The notes under the pieces: generated by a model
Databases searched by the model: none
What the model saw: the letters and a program-made list of their open reading frames with translations, nothing else
What the model was told of the DNA's origin: nothing
Assembly: GCA_050084515.1 (NCBI GenBank)
Contig: CM114274.1
Span: 2,976,001 to 3,040,000 of the forward strand
Source of the DNA: Blasia pusilla
Taxonomy: Eukaryota > Marchantiophyta > Marchantiopsida > Blasiales
DNA length: 64,000 nt
Direction of reading: 5' to 3'
Translations under genes and position numbers: made by a program
Shown here: piece by piece, positions 48,401 through 59,971 of the stretch
How positions within the stretch are numbered: the first letter of the stretch is position 1
How the letters are laid out: each line of letters begins with the position of its first letter

Positions 48401-51400
48401 GCTTACACAAAATTCAGGGAGTTGTACTTTCAAAACACGAAATTAGGTTTTCTACTCATAGGGAGAGAAAAGACACCATGGATAAAATCGAATGGAAGGA
48501 ACCATCAACTACAGAAATACGGGACTCAAAGAATGATCTGGGCCAAAGGCCACAACCTGCTGAGCGAAAAGAAAATAGAGGAATCCCATATGAAGTAACT
48601 TTACCAATAGCAGAAACAATACTTAATAGTGGTGCAAAGGTATCTGACAGAATGCAAGCACTGGGATGCAGTTCGTATTCCAGCGACCACTCTCAGGAGC
48701 TATCCACTCAAAAATTGCTGATTTGACCTGTTCCCGTAGTTTGAAGGTTGTTCCTTCCCAAGCTTGAAGGGAAAAGTTATTCAAAAAATTGTTCCGTAGA
48801 GGGCAATGACATCTAACCCTCATCAAGCTTAACAGGGCTGACCATTTTGTTGGGACGAGAATGAGTTTACACATTTCTCCTATTGCCTTAATTTAAGGAA
48901 GGTTGCTTTGAGAGGATGTCGAAGTAGCACTTATCTTGTGCGTCAAGCCGTTTGTTACGTTCTCTGCCGTGTTTATGGGGTAGTCAAGATTTCTTAACCA
49001 CCGCATAAATGTGTCAGAAAACGGGCGAACAGAAACTCACTTTTGGAGTGGAGTGAGTTGCTGTCAGCCCGGGGGCCAAGAGTGAGTTTGTGTGAGCCCC
49101 GTAGTTGGAATGGTGATCCCTTCGATCGCCCTTCAACTAATTCTTTCTTTAAATGTACCAAATTGCTCACATATTTAGGATTTCGCAGAGATGCGAGAAG
49201 ACAAGTGAAAGCAAGTTTCGCAAGTTTGAGCACGATACTGAATGGAGCCGGAGGTCTCTCTCATTATCAGCTCACATTCATGAAGGACATATTTCCAGCG
49301 TCCAAAATCATGTCAGCTTACGGTCAGTTCTTCTGATTAGAACTTTCTTAAAGTTTTGTTTTGATACGTCCGTAGTCATGAAAAGCGTCTCGGATGGGGC
49401 AATAGGAGTTCACTGTACAATTTCATAATTTCTGCAACTAGCTAAAATCTGGACTATGAAAGTCGGTTGAAATCATTTTGAAGGGTTTTGGCTGACGAGA
49501 AGCTCTTTCTCCGTTAGGGGTTTTTAAGACAACCTTTTCACAGAGAAAGTCTCTTATGTGTTCTCTTACACAGGCATGACAGAGGCGTGTTCCTCCATGA
49601 CCTTTTTGCTCATCCATGATCCACAGAATGGATTCCCAGAAGAGAGCCTTAAAGTACAGTCAATCCTACCTAGTCTGCAAAAGGAGTCGGATGGCTGGCA
49701 GACATTTCATATGGGCGGTGTCTGTGTGGGGAAACCAGCTCCTCATGTGGAGATCCAAGTCTTAGCTCCAGACAAGCACAGTTTGAGTTCCAGTGGTAGT
49801 ATCTCTAGCAATCTCACTGCAATGAAAATGAAGGAGCAACGCGACAACCTGAGTGATTTAATCGACAGGTAGACATCTCGATCTGGCAAATGTGGTAGCT
49901 GTTCTCAGTTTATTATTTATAGTCTACCACATTCTAAGGCTCGGTTCTATCGTTATCACTTGCGAGTTTGTTTATGCTGGTAGGACCGCTGTGGCAGTGT
50001 ATTCTCTACCTCTTCGGATTGATTCTGGTGTCCATAGATTGGACCGATAATGGGTGCTTGTCTGGAAACAGGATGCCAAGTAAGAGCGTCAATACAGTGG
50101 GAGATGTTACTTCTACGACAAGTGCAAATAGAAGTAATGAGCTACACACGGTAGGGAGGGTTTTGACTAGAGGTGCCCATGTGATGAATGGTTATTGGGG
50201 CCGACCAGGACGAACCAAAGGTGCCTTGCATTCAGATGGGTGGCTGGACACAGGAGATGTGGGATGGATGGATGAATTTGGCAGGCTGTGGCTTCTTGGT
50301 CGGCAAAAAGACGTTATCAAAACTGGAGGGGAGAATGTTTATGCCTCAGAGGTAAAGTACCCAAAGAATTGACGTTTGTTCAGAGTAAAAGAAAATCTTG
50401 CATACTACCTCAAATATGAGTTTGATCACCGGAAAATTAAAAATTTCTGCAGTGAACGTATTTGGTACAATGCTTACAACAACCTCATCTGCCTGCCACC
50501 TTATAAGATGTCTGGAGTCAACAGGTGTAAGAACAACTTGCCAAGAACCTGATAAAGATGGTTGGTACTATGTGGTATATCTTCGGAAGGTCATTAACCT
50601 TGCTTCACCCTGCATTAGATGAAATACGTAGTCACCAATACCATATTATTTTCTTATTTCGTTTCCAGTTAGAACATAAGGGATCGTAAATCAGGTGGTT
50701 TAACATGGAGATCCAGTCTTCGAAGTGACCCAAATGTGACTCGAAGGGATGTTCAATCAGACTACGTTACAACGTTAGATGTGCAATCGGCACTGTGATT
50801 CACGAAATTCCTGGTGGATGGGTGCTCTTCCTTAGTAGTCATAAGGAAGTGACTAAAGCAAAATCAGATTTCATTTGCTTCTGGGTCGTGTTGCCTTTAC
50901 CAATAATCGGTCGACCAACCTAAAGTTGGTCTTTCTCAAACACAACTGATCCATGCCTTCTTTTAAAATGGCTTAGGTCGAAGATCTGCTGATGAAGCAT
51001 CCAGCAGTTTCGGCAGCTGCAGTAGTGGGAATTTCTGATGACAGACTAGGTGAGGCAGTGACAGCTTTGGTGAGGCTTCGGCCAAATTGGGCTTGGGAGG
51101 ATGGACGGCGGATGAAAGAGAAATCCTTAACAACAACAAGAGTTGTAAGCGAATCACTTCTTCGCGCTCATTGCCAACAACATGGGCTTTCGAGGTACGA
51201 AGCACTCTTTCACATTTCGAAGGTCTTTGGTGGTGGTAGCCGCTCGATGCTCGGTTACAATTGCAGCTTTGCTAAGCATTTCTTCTTTGCCAGGTGCAAG
51301 ATGTTGGTGAAGTTCTACCCAAGATAGCTCTGACTTGCCCATATCTGTGTTTTCTGTTGTGTCTCCTTCCACTACTAGAGGTTGTTGCACCCTAGACCCT

Positions 51401-51746
51401 ACCCATAATTCTTCTGCACATGGCAGGCCAGCACATTAGGAGTACTACTCGAGCTATCCAAGAGAAGAATGTCGTTAGTCTTAATTCTGCTGGAGGGTGG
51501 TTATTTCTGGATAGAGAGGCTGACCAAGATTTACTGTGAAATTGAACTTTTAGGTACAAGGTCCCAAAATGCATCTTGATGCAAGAAGAACCCTTTCCTG
51601 TCACATCTACCGGGAAGGTGAAAAAGGACACGGTGCGAGAGCTTGTTACGCACCAAATCCAAGCTCTCGCTACGCGAGATGGCCCCTTTTTACGTCAACA
51701 ACATTCTTTTCCTGAAGATTCCATAATGATTCGAAGTCTTCTATAA
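45497..51746 (+). CDS. AAE14: AAE14, o-succinylbenzoate-CoA ligase (11 exons)
   Basis: Activates o-succinylbenzoate to its CoA ester (MenE step) in phylloquinone synthesis, needed for photosystem I. Exons by GT..AG sites and frame: 45497-45690, 46501-46573, 46795-46954, 47351-47449, 47881-47978, 48183-48388, 49189-49322, 49574-49868, 50072-50351, 50977-51194, 51554-51746. They total 1,950 nt, 649 codons plus stop, with all phases compatible. Motifs of acyl-activating enzymes: P-loop TSGTTGRPKG (174-183), SAYGMTEACSS (~319-329), WLDTGD (477-482), KTGGENVYASE (503-513) and catalytic Lys607 in TSTGKVKKD. Colinear with Arabidopsis AAE14 (560 residues). The excess is mainly a Ser/Asn/Thr-rich insertion around residues 350-440, between the TEACSS and RGAHVMNGYW blocks, and a longer C terminus. 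No clear N-terminal transit peptide is visible, and the tail (SLL) is not a standard peroxisome signal. The exon 3/4 junction is the least certain. Confidence 0.93.
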
Positions 51747-54011
51747 TAAGCGTGTAGAGTTTCTCCTTCTGCACTGTCTCCCACTCACTGTCTCTTGTCC
51801 ATGAACTCTCTCGCAATCGAGTTGGCTGAAGCACACACTACCCCACTACTTCAAATCAGCATTACCCTTGAGCTCATAGTGCTCGGTCACAGCATGAATG
51901 GCTAAGATCAAGTTCCCCTCATCCAAGAAGATTGCGAAAGTGCCACCACTTGAACCTATATTCACTATCCGGATCCCCATCGCTCGTACCGTCCGCAGTC
52001 AGTAAGTATTCGTCCATGTGCAATACCCACTTCCTAACTGTACGTCGAGCTTCCTGATTCCCTGACCTGACCACCAAGAGAGAATTTTACTGCGGGTACA
52101 TGTACGTACCACCTGCACAGCGTACATTCGTATGCATGTACTCTCTTGTCGGAGGGAATGTGGAAGCCTACAGAAATCCTCAAACGGTGAGCCTAGTGAG
52201 CGGCCTGTGGTGGGAGTCTCCCGATGGGCAATTTGGCCAGTGCCCAGATGCAAACATGATAAGTTCATCTGTCACGACCTGAACATAATGGAGACGACAT
52301 CGACCGACTTCCGACAACAGAGTTTGGCGGCTTCTCTTACAGCGCTGAAGACCAGAGCAGTTGGTGTGCATCTCGGCCGTGAAGGTAAGCCCATGAGATT
52401 TGGGCTGGGATTGTCAGGTGTAGCACTCTCACCATTTGAACCTCTGCACAGCAAGTACACGCCCGGCAACAGCGACGGTCCCCGTCTGTCGTTCCAGCGA
52501 TTTCGTAACCTACAAACCACAATCTGATTGTCTCTTCCCGCCGGGAGAGCAGCATCTGGGGCTAGCACTCAGGAGGGTTGGTTTTTGGAAGCAGGAAGAC
52601 GGTTCTGTCCTTTTTGTTGGGTGTACATCCAGATGCTGCACGGAAGATCGAAGGCGGTAGGCCATAGGAAACCGAGCATTGGAGGATTTGTTCAGTTTGG
52701 CCCCCACCCTGCAGAGTACCAAGAGTCAACCCCTCGGCGATCGGAGGTCTGAGCTTAATTCCTCCGTTCTTTCATAGCATGAGTAACAAATAGTAAAAGC
52801 ATCCCGAGTCAGTATATCCGAGATCCACACGCAGAGGAAGTGACGAAGTCGTTCCAGTTAAGTCTTTTTTTCGTACCGTAACAGCGCTGGCTCGTCAGAG
52901 TCATGCGAATTGTTTAGAGAGCAATCCGTTTTTAATTCGTTTATTGGGGACTCCCGAGGGTCATACACTTCGTTTACAATGCATCGCGCCGTCTAGTGAA
53001 GGCTGGTGGTACAGGGCAGCGCCCACGAACATTAGAAGCTCCGCTCGTGGAGTAAATTGGCCCCATTGAGGATCCAGAACAATGATTAGAAGATCAGATC
53101 TCCCAAGACTGGTGTTCCAATTTTCAGAGATCGGCAATGTGAAGCAGGGCACTGTGGAATCGGGATAGGACTAGTTGATACGCATAATCACGGGTGTTTT
53201 GGTGGGATTTTACAAGGTGGGTGAAGCTGGTGTTTAGGTGGCCACAGCTACGGATCGGTGCAACAGTGGGAAGATATGCCATCTGATCTGCGTAGAGATA
53301 TTATAATAAGGAAGCAAATCGACTCGCCGTCCAATACGGGAAGACATCCAAAGAGCAGATAGGTCAACTTGCGATCTGGGACGTGCAGAGATCCAAGAAG
53401 CGAGCCGAATAACTTAAAGTGATCCGGCTCGGGTAGTTATAATAAGCAAGCAAACTGAATTGCCATCTCATATGATCCGTAAAGATTTTAAATAAGGGAG
53501 CTAATAAACTTCCAGCAACCGCTCTTTGTTATTCCTCGATTCCGAGGTCACCCTGCATTACCCCTCTGTATTTTTCGATTTATCGGTTCGTCACAATAGA
53601 AGATGTCGTTCACGTAATCAGCACTAAAGAACAGCGAGCCAGCGTCGATCGTGACTGTGGAGATCGCGTTGCGTGTTGCACGAGGTGCACGCCAGTCCTA
53701 GACGGAGGGGGGGCCTTCCACACCATCTTTCAAGTCTCACGCAGCGCCTCAGGACTCAGGAGAATCTGTGGCCCGCGACGATCTCCACGGACAGATCTGT
53801 CCGCCATCAACTCGTACTCTCTCTCTCTCTCTCTCCTTCTCTCTCAGGCGGGATTCCGGCCGCTGAATAATGAAGGAAGTTGTGGTTCCTTTCATCATCA
53901 TGCGCTGGGCCTCGCCCGATCCCCACGCTCTCATTCTCAGAGCGCGCATCTACAGCGAGCGTCCGCCGTGGGGACTCATCGACGATTCTCTCCAATGACC
54001 GCGCCCGATGT

Positions 54012-54215
54012 GGCAAGCTCGGCGGAGATGGAGTGGAGAAAAAAAATCCGGAGTTTCAGAAAGCGGTCAAATCCGACCACTGTAGATGACAAGCTCGGCG
54101 GAAATTGAGTGAAAAAATTCCACAGGTTCCGAAAGTGGACAATCCCAAAACTCGTGGGAAGTACGAGATGCTATGGATGGCAACATCGGCGGAGATCGAG
54201 TGAAGATATTCCCCA
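54012..54215. repeat. Three-unit degenerate minisatellite
   Basis: Units start at about 54012, 54087 and 54180. Each holds a GGCAAGCTCGGCGGAGAT-like core followed by a GAGTG.A.A and TTCC/TCCG segment. Spacing is about 75 and 93 bases. Confidence 0.6.
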
Positions 54216-55478
54216 ATTTCCCGCAAACGAACCCGATTACTTGTCAGCGCGGACGGAGTGAGAAGCACGAACTGTGCCGAATTGTATGCACTGGACAGAG
54301 CGATTAGCACGAGCCAGGTACAACCGGGTGTGTGACAGAGTGATTCGAATGATTTGAAAGAGAATGTACGACATACACACACAGTGGGGACTGAGTGACT
54401 AGCAAGAGAGTGTACAACATGGTGTGGACAACACAGAGAGTGATTGATTGACACCCGTGAGACGTGGAATCTTTGAAATGGTTATAGAGCTCGAAAGACG
54501 AAGGGACATGCCTGAGGCTCGAAGATGAGAAATGGGACGTGCGTGTCATCACACCTTCGGCATGAGTAGAATGAGTACACACTGGTCTCGCTGGCTGGCA
54601 TCGAGTAGATTGACGAGGCTGCGATTCGAAATTGGGCGAGAAAGGGTGGGGCCGTACTGAAAGAGGAATACTGCCACTGCGTGAAGAAGTAAGACGGGGG
54701 ACTTGAGAGTAAGAACCATACGGTGCACAATAGAGCTACACTTGCAAGTCATGTGCACACGTCCTTGAGTTGACATGTGATTGATAGTCACGCGCCACCG
54801 AGCAAGGATCCAGCTCATACCTATACGCCATCGCGCCCCTCTGTCCGATTCTCTGTCCCACAGTGGAAGCAATGTTTGTCACACATGACATGTCTGGCTG
54901 CCCGGAGTGTCGAAAATTCATTTTCTGGTCACAGCCAAATGCGCAGCCATGACAAGTCCATAACAGGACAGGTACACTTACTTCACTGCCACGAACATCT
55001 CGTGCAGCCTAGTCAGTCTCTCCTCGCCTACATAACAACAGATCGAGGCGAGAGGAGGATAAGGAGTGGGGAGGGGGATGAAACCCAGTGACAGCTCTAG
55101 AGCTACTGGTGCGCAGGTCTCAGCATCGTGAGGCCACAAATCGTCTTTGAAGCTCGCACTGCAGGCAGAAGTAGTACTGCTCTGGAATGGGACGATGATC
55201 ATCATTGTCGGGACACCCTCGAACTCAGAAAACGAGCTAGAAGTGCATGCTCATGTCACCTCGACTCGTCCGGCAAATGGTATCCCGCCACTTCCCCTGG
55301 TTCCCCATCCCGACTTTCCCACGTACTTGTATGTTACCTCACCCCAAGTTCAGCTCCTAGGCGAAGCGTTATGGAACAAATCTCAGCAAACGAAACACCA
55401 AAAACTCTGCCCTCTGATCTCCCTCTTCGGGGCCCACACCTCCATCTCTTTCTTTCTCTCCGTGTCTGTTTCCTTCGC

Positions 55479-55479
<1 letters not shown>

Positions 55480-55511
<32 letters not shown>
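55480..55511. repeat. (AAT)n microsatellite
   Basis: A perfect trinucleotide run of about 32 bases. The poly-Tyr and poly-Asn frames across it are artefacts. Confidence 0.95.
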
Positions 55512-56829
55512 GCCATGAATCACCACCGACGGGAAAAATTTAGGGTCCCGACAATGATGAATGTCATTTATCCGAACCACATTACTGGGTCCCACAACGC
55601 CTCGTTCCCCCCTCCCCACCACCTCCTCCACCTCGTCCTTCTCTTCCTCCTCCTCGCGCAAGCGCACTCTCCACTTCGTGTCTACAGTTAACGGACCCCT
55701 CCGCATGGGATTTTCTCGGGCTTGAGCTCAGCCACTGATGAATCGGAGGAGGAGGAGGAGGAGGAGGACGGGAAGCAGCCTACGGAGCCGGAGTACAACT
55801 GCTCGATCTCGGGCTGTGTGAGTGATGGGCAGACTGATTCACCATGGAACGCAGCGCCTGGGCAGCGTACAGCGATGGCCGCGCGCGTCGTTAAGTGTGC
55901 GAGCAAGTTTCCAGAGCGTAGTCAACTCGGCGGTGCATCACGTAACTCGTAGGGGAGAAGGCGAGCTGACGCTGCGAACCGATTCGATTTTTCACCTCCG
56001 ATGTGCAAGTACCGAGCGAGGCTTCTCATACATGTGTGTGCACCATTGATGAACGAGCGTTCAGTGTGACGACCGAACGCGCGTCATGGTGAACAGGGGC
56101 AGGCTGTTCTGCGGTTAACAACCGACTCCCAGAGAAGCCTCGCCCGTCTGGACTCCTGAGAGGATCCACGAGACGGAGTGAACTTCACTGGGAGCGAGGA
56201 ACGGTCCTCCACGCCCAGTCCCTTCCCTCCATCGCTCCTCCTAGAGGAGCCTCCTCACAGTAGCTCTTCGGTCCGCTGCTCCGATTGCCAGCCTCCAGTC
56301 GGATAAGCTAGCCTAGCCGTGACTCGGGTCCACGGGTTCTTAAGGGAAGGGACCCGGTACCTTGAGATACGCACAGGGATTTATTTGCAGATTATCCGTC
56401 CGTGTCCATCCACACGTCCCTGGCGCTCGAAGTTTAAGCATAAGACTATTGCTCCTTCAAAGGTTTAAATCGAATTCATTTGAAAAGTTTGTGATATTGA
56501 CATAAATCAAAACGTATTCGAGAATTAGATGCAATCAGTGGAATGAGTGGATTAAATATTCTAACCCCCCAATAATAATTCTTGTACTAATCTCAGCTTC
56601 TTTGACGTATTGCATGAATATCATTTATTTTATTTCTTAAATTTTGTGCTATTTATGTTTTGTAGGAGCATGATGTTCCATGAACAAAGGTGGTTAAATT
56701 TTTATGAATGTAGATAATTATCTATACATTCTTACCATGATATACACTTTTGTGATGTTTGGAATAAAAAGTTTGAGTGCTTATGTGAACCCATCATTAA
56801 TTGCCTTCTTGTGATCAATACCACTTGAG

Positions 56830-58794
56830 ATCTAGATCTATAACTACCCATTTTATGTATATCTTAGACACATCTATCATCCTCGGGAAACCCTAGAGAC
56901 CATATGCCTTCCTCTCGAGCACCCATCACAGACTAGTATTGTGGTTGCACCTTTTGAAGACCCATACAATATTCAATGCTAATCTACATATACCATTCTC
57001 AAGTTTGGGTCAACTGTCCCATGAATGTTAGCTAGGAAAGCAACAAGATGCATAATTATATATACGATCCTTCAAAACCATACCATCATGTTCCTCTAAC
57101 AAAAGGAATCCTCATGACAAAACCTACAACGTATAATCTCTTAAAATAATGCACCTTGTTGTACCATCCAACGTCTTCCATCATCATGCCATTTACTATA
57201 AGTAGACATAGTCTTCTTAATGAATTCTCAAGATCATCGATCAATAGTCTCTTTCTTGAATGTTGCATACTTCAACGTGCATGAATGTCGCACAATAGCC
57301 AAGTTCTCAAACGCCATGGGCATGAATTTTTGAAATATCTTTTCTAGCTTGTTGAGAATATTCTTACATCCACATATTATCAAGGTAATTGAGGTTCAAG
57401 ACTTTACGAAGATTGTGGCGAAGGATTGTAAGTAAATCAAGTTTGTATCCATAGAGTAAAAATTGATGTGAAAAGGGAGCTAAGGATGTCTACTTGCTAA
57501 GCCTATAGCCCATCGCCAACCATGATAACTCTAGGTCATAGTCCCCAAAGTGACCTCTATACAAGTAAGATTTGTGCAAATCCATCTTCATAATATGGAT
57601 AACTTGCTCTGCTACATCATCTTCTTGATGATGATCTCATAATGTGGTACGATGGTCAATCCATGCCTGATCATATGAGGCATGAAAATGCTCGAGAAAC
57701 CAAGGGCCCTAGTTCATCAATACCTCCGCTTGTATACCATACTGACTCAATACTAATATATCTAGGTATGCATATGCTATTCCCTCTCTCATTTTGTTTG
57801 GAAATGCGACCAATTCTATCCTCTTCAAGTAGTGTTCACCCATCACCAACATGTATTTTTTGGGATGCTTTGGCTATGATAAAGTCTTTGCAAAGCCTAA
57901 ACTTAATTGGCAGTCTAAACCAATGATCCTTGGTGGATGCAATTGTGGAGTCAGAGCATTAAGAGATCTTATAACTCTATTACAAACCATGCATATGGGG
58001 ACAAACTATTGTAGATCTGTATGCACATGCGCCACCAACTTTGTATCTGGAGCTATGCCCCAACTCCTCATGGACATACTGCACCAACTATTTCCTCTAC
58101 AAAGGTTGAGGCTCTTCCTCCCAGCCTTGTAAAACATGTGCCCACTTGGATTCTATCCCATCCTCATAGATATCTCAACCACGTGTTGCCTCCTCACTAG
58201 CTTGCAAATCTAAGGATTCTCCATCGGACCTTAATCCCAAAGTCGATGCTACATAACTCTCAATGGCCAAAATATTCCAAGTAGGCAAATGTGTGCTATC
58301 AATACACTCTCTTCTCATCATGGTAATGAGCTCCAATCACATCTTGCTAAATTGGACATACATTACAACTCAACCCATATGCATGGTGATTGTGTCTCCT
58401 AAGTCAATGTATCACTTGGAAATTACACTCTTGTAATAATAGAGCCCACGTGGCAAGTTTTCTCATGAGCTTGTCGGACTCCATAAACCACTTCATTGGT
58501 TGGTATTCAATAATAATAGTAAAGTGGTTATCAAACACGTAACGCTTGAAATATACGACAATCCATACTATACTTAAGCACTCATCCTCATACGACCTAT
58601 ACTTTGCCTCTACAACATTTTTTGAGTGGCAAGTTTAAGCCATAAAAAAACTCTCTACCCTTATCATCATGTTGGGTAAGCATTACTCTAAGCCCCAACA
58701 TAATCCAATCCATGTGCAATTGGAAATGATGCCCCTTAATTGGTCTCATCAAAATGGGCACAAATATCAATATGCTCTTAAGCAACTAGAATGC
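56830..58794 (-). mobile_element. Ty3/gypsy copy C, heavily decayed
   Basis: The minus strand is colinear with the 3' half of copies A and B: PHD region (~56850-57000), integrase (~57.1-58.1 kb), linker (~58.15-58.45), RNase H start (58597-58785: FQLHMDWIMLGLRVMLTQ against FQLHTDWSMLGLGAVLTQ in A). No long frame survives. Similarity to the A/B pol sequence continues to GAATGC at 58794, where the LTR of copy B begins abruptly. Copy C is therefore the older host of copy B, and the rest of C should lie beyond copy B's other end. Confidence 0.75.
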
Positions 58795-59126
58795 TGTCGT
58801 GCACATACATATCGCTACACAACATACATTGCTGGTCACATCTACACCACACAACACCGATCTTCCCCACACATGGGTCGATCCACACATGTACAAAAAT
58901 CAACTCATACATATACATGGAGATCACACAACAAAAATAAAGAGTAGTAAAAACGTCACACCTGGCCTAAAACTCCACTCCAATCTACATCGGCATATCG
59001 AGCCTCGTCCACCTTGTGCTATCAAGGAATCTAGACGCTAGCACCCTAGTCCTATCTCACACACATACAAGGGAGGTGCTCCAACGGCCCAACATGAGAA
59101 AGATGGCTTAGGAAAGCCACCTTCCT

Positions 59127-59137
59127 CTCTTATATAG
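59127..59137 (-). promoter_or_regulatory. TATA box of the copy B LTR promoter
   Basis: On the minus strand the sequence reads CTATATAAGAG inside the LTR, about 270-280 bases from the U3 end. The related LTR at 41 kb has CTATAAGAGAGGG in the equivalent place (~41470), so the element is conserved between subfamilies. It probably positions the start of the genomic RNA. Confidence 0.6.
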
Positions 59138-59185
59138 AGTTGGGAAGAGCCAAAAGGCTCTTCCCCTAAAAATAGCCCTCCCCTT

Positions 59186-59209
59186 GGTAACCTGCGCGCA
59201 CAGGTTACC
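59186..59209. promoter_or_regulatory. LTR palindrome upstream of the TATA box
   Basis: GGTAACCTG-CGCGCA-CAGGTTACC: nine-base perfect arms, extended by TT/A and CCCC/GGGG. Copy A has a similar palindrome at the same relative place with different bases (GGAAACCT/AGGTTTCC, 36404-36427). A binding site or an RNA/DNA hairpin in U3 is possible. Confidence 0.5.
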
Positions 59210-59412
59210 AGGGGCGGGTGACCTGGTCAACAAGTCATTGGGCTGTGAAAGACCTCAACATGAAAGTTCTCAAAAACGACGTTCCTGACACAATGGATCT
59301 ATCCTCAACCTCATCTGACACCGTGGGACAAAGTTACACTCAAGATAGTCCGCTGGCTCCTACGCCCTATCCACGATAGATCTCGGCCTATCGGCTACTT
59401 AGATGTGACAGC

Positions 59413-59548
59413 TGTCGTGCGCATACATATCGCTACACAATATACATCGCGGGTCACATCTACACCACACAACACCGATCTTCTCCACACATGGGTCAAT
59501 CCACACATGTACAAAAATCAACTCATATATATACATGGAGATCACACA
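59413..59548 (-). repeat. Partial LTR between PHD and full LTR of copy B
   Basis: 136 bases nearly identical to 58795-58931. It is separated from the full LTR by two bases, so the junction reads GACA-GC-TGTC. Its other end is followed by CCGCCCCCCTAG, the complement of a polypurine tract (CTAGGGGGGCGG), which leads to the pol 3' end. The same arrangement occurs at 41.07-41.81 kb. Confidence 0.75.
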
Positions 59549-59626
59549 ACCGCCCCCCTAGCTGGTAGTTGGATCCTCCCAACTCCAGGTAGAAAATATC
59601 ACATCTCTTTGACATGACCTACTACC

Positions 59627-59920
59627 CTATACACATCTCGGACACATCCATCGTCCCGTGGGAACCACATCAAGAGGGAGGGTCAGACATAACATATGCC
59701 ACCCTCGAAAACAACCATCACATACCAACATAGTGGCTGCACCCCTCGCAGATCCGCACAACATACACCTCAAGCCTGCAGGTACCACTGCCAAGCTCGG
59801 ATCCACCGTTTCATCTACGTTCAGAAGATGACATGGCGCACAATTGCGCACATGATCCTTCCAAACCATACCATCCCAACCCTCCAACATGAGGACTCCG
59901 GTCGGTAATACCTCGCGCAC
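59627..59920 (-). pseudogene. Copy B integrase C terminus with intact PHD finger
   Basis: An open stretch of 97 codons: the post-core linker (REVLPTGVLMLEGWDGMVW, NCAPCHLLN), then a PHD finger with every ligand of the C4-H-C3 pattern: CMLC, CDGC, GWHMLC, then CPRC. The spacing and the aromatic residue before the last CPxC (GRWMCPRC) are typical. PHD fingers read histone H3 tails, so here it probably guides integration or binds chromatin. It takes the place of the chromodomain found in many plant gypsy integrases. Confidence 0.85.
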
Positions 59921-59971
59921 ACGTAGGATCGTACGCCCTGCAATGATATCTAGCGTCGTGGGTGCCGCCTG

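Larger units (their letters stand above)
51747..56829. other. Intergenic region, mostly GC-balanced
   Basis: No gene can be supported. Many short frames exist on both strands but none shows a domain or a splice-consistent extension. Contents noted: a short (CT)n run (~53817-53834), a three-unit minisatellite (54.0-54.2 kb), an (AAT)n run (55480-55511) and a GAG-rich run (~55747-55770). The right part (from ~56.4 kb) turns AT-rich. Confidence 0.4.
58795..59410 (-). repeat. LTR of copy B (616 bp)
   Basis: Plus-strand ends are TGTCGTGCACATAC and TTAGATGTGACA, giving TG..CA termini within TGTC/GACA inverted repeats. In element orientation it has a TATA box, CTATATAAGAG (complement of 59127-59137), and upstream of it a palindrome, GGTAACCTG ... 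CAGGTTACC (59186-59209). It is colinear with the LTR at 41208-41807. Confidence 0.75.

Noticed and set aside
55722-55952. Acidic 76-codon frame starting with a Glu run
   Set aside because: It arises from a GAG-rich low-complexity tract, has no domain, and no splice-consistent continuation was found.
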